Below are positions 63,400-64,000 of a stretch of DNA of 64,000 bases, piece after piece (positions within the stretch are counted from its first letter, which is position 1; the number at the start of each line of letters is the position of its first letter). Location: NCBI GenBank assembly GCA_963706385.1, contig OY970153.1, forward strand, positions 1,736,001 to 1,800,000, in the 5' to 3' direction. The notes beneath the pieces were generated by a model. That model was not told where the DNA came from. It ran no database searches and saw only the letters and a program-made list of their open reading frames with translations. Both the position numbers and the translations under genes were made by a program. Origin of the DNA: Poindextera sp963706385 (GTDB taxonomy: Bacteria; Pseudomonadota; Alphaproteobacteria; Caulobacterales; Caulobacteraceae).

Positions 63400-64000
63400 G
63401 CGCCGCATCGCCGGTCGCGCCGGTGATCATGTGCGGCGGAGCGGGCACACGCCTGTGGCCGGCCTCGACCGAGGACTGGCCCAAGCCGTTCCGCGCCTTT
63501 GGCGAGGGGCCGACCCTGTTCCAAGCCGCGGTGCTGCGGGTGATCGGAACGACGGGGCCCGGGTTCCTGCCGCCGATCGTGATCTGCGGGGCGGCCCATC
63601 AAGGGCTGGTCGAAGCGCAACTTGCGCAGATCGGCGTTCGCGCCGGCGCGATCGTGCTGGAGCCCTGCGCGCGCGGGACGGCGGCCCTGGCGGCGGTCGC
63701 CGCGCGCCTCGTCGCCGAGCTCTATCCGGCCGCGCGCCTCCTGCTGCTGCCCGCCGACCACGCCATCTCGGACGTCGCGGGCTTTCGCGCGGCGATAGAG
63801 CGCGGGGTTTCGGCGGCGGGCGAGCACATCGTCACCCTGGGCCTCGCGCCCGACCGGCCCGAGACCGGCTACGGCTACATCCAGAGCGGGGCGGCCCTCG
63901 CGCCCGGCGTCGCGCGCGTGGTCCGCTTCGTGGAAAAGCCGGACGCGGCCACCGCCCAGGCTTGGCTGGAGGCCGGCGGCTATGCCTGGAACGCGGGCAT
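63396..64000 (+). CDS. Mannose-1-phosphate guanylyltransferase (truncated by window end)
   Basis: The first 201 codons of a nucleotidyltransferase. The GTP-binding signature VIMCGGAGTRLWPASTEDWP is followed by LEPCARGTAALAAVAARLVA, the LLLLPADHAISD motif and the sugar-binding ETGYGYIQSG region with FVEKPD, all typical of ManC/CpsB/XanB. It makes GDP-mannose for exopolysaccharide or O-antigen. The ATG overlaps the upstream stop. The gene continues beyond 64000. Confidence 0.92.
   Translation, partial: MSAASPVAPVIMCGGAGTRLWPASTEDWPKPFRAFGEGPTLFQAAVLRVIGTTGPGFLPPIVICGAAHQGLVEAQLAQIGVRAGAIVLEPCARGTAALAAVAARLVAELYPAARLLLLPADHAISDVAGFRAAIERGVSAAGEHIVTLGLAPDRPETGYGYIQSGAALAPGVARVVRFVEKPDAATAQAWLEAGGYAWNAG

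Overview
The window looks like chromosome of a GC-rich alphaproteobacterium of the Caulobacterales (Caulobacter/Phenylobacterium type). This rests on gene content read from the translations: a pilA-cpaABCDEF-tadBC (Flp pilus) block, a TacA-like sigma-54 activator, GapR, FlmA/FlmB-type PseB/PseC, motA without motB, an aa3-oxidase subunit IV, a COQ9 protein, two TonB-dependent receptors and CtrA-like TTAA-N7 boxes. No prophage, CRISPR array, tRNA or intact insertion sequence was found.

Layout. 1-9.9 kb: SRP RNA (minus), nudC, an orphan radical SAM gene, an MFS transporter, pheA-kdsB, a membrane-anchored cytochrome c, an NlpC/P60 hydrolase with an M17 aminopeptidase, and a TPR protein. 9.9-19.1 kb: the Flp pilus locus. 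19.3-28.1 kb: orphan cysA-like ATPase, a phosphatase, nrdB and nrdA, scoA-scoB, and ubiX with two small DUF465 genes. 28.3-36.8 kb: a large TonB receptor, a diguanylate cyclase, a decayed GxxExxY cassette pair, purE-purK, a DUF6629 membrane protein, COQ9 and rpsU. 36.8-44.5 kb: an ABC-2 exporter, two alpha/beta hydrolases, the three-gene proton-translocating transhydrogenase and oxidase subunit IV. 44.7-51.7 kb: tacA, then a TonB receptor / small secreted Cys protein / DmeF operon divergent from a histidine kinase and response regulator. 51.8-64 kb: a GNAT gene, pseB-pseC, a broken ammonium transporter, mnmC, a small lipoprotein, motA, an MFS transporter, a lytic transglycosylase, rpmJ, gapR with an uncharacterised basic partner, and the start of a mannose-1-phosphate guanylyltransferase.

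The most distinctive structure is intergenic. At least five repeat families sit between genes. They include a ~190-bp TIR-bearing element in three copies, one of which supplies the stop codons of both flanking convergent genes. They also include a GxxExxY-gene cassette with conserved ends in four states of decay: one frameshifted, one tandem copy with an internal deletion, one hollowed out and carrying another repeat, and one reduced to its ends.

Two genes have sequence-level anomalies worth verifying. The ammonium transporter has an in-frame amber codon just before its conserved VWGGG motif. rpsU has its Shine-Dalgarno sequence and conserved N terminus pointing to an AUC start codon. The best candidate for an undescribed functional unit is the TonB receptor / Cys-protein / DmeF / two-component cluster, with nested inverted repeats in its divergent promoter region.

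Limits: all assignments come from reading motifs and comparing with remembered families. No database search was run. Start codons marked uncertain were chosen from ribosome-binding-site spacing.
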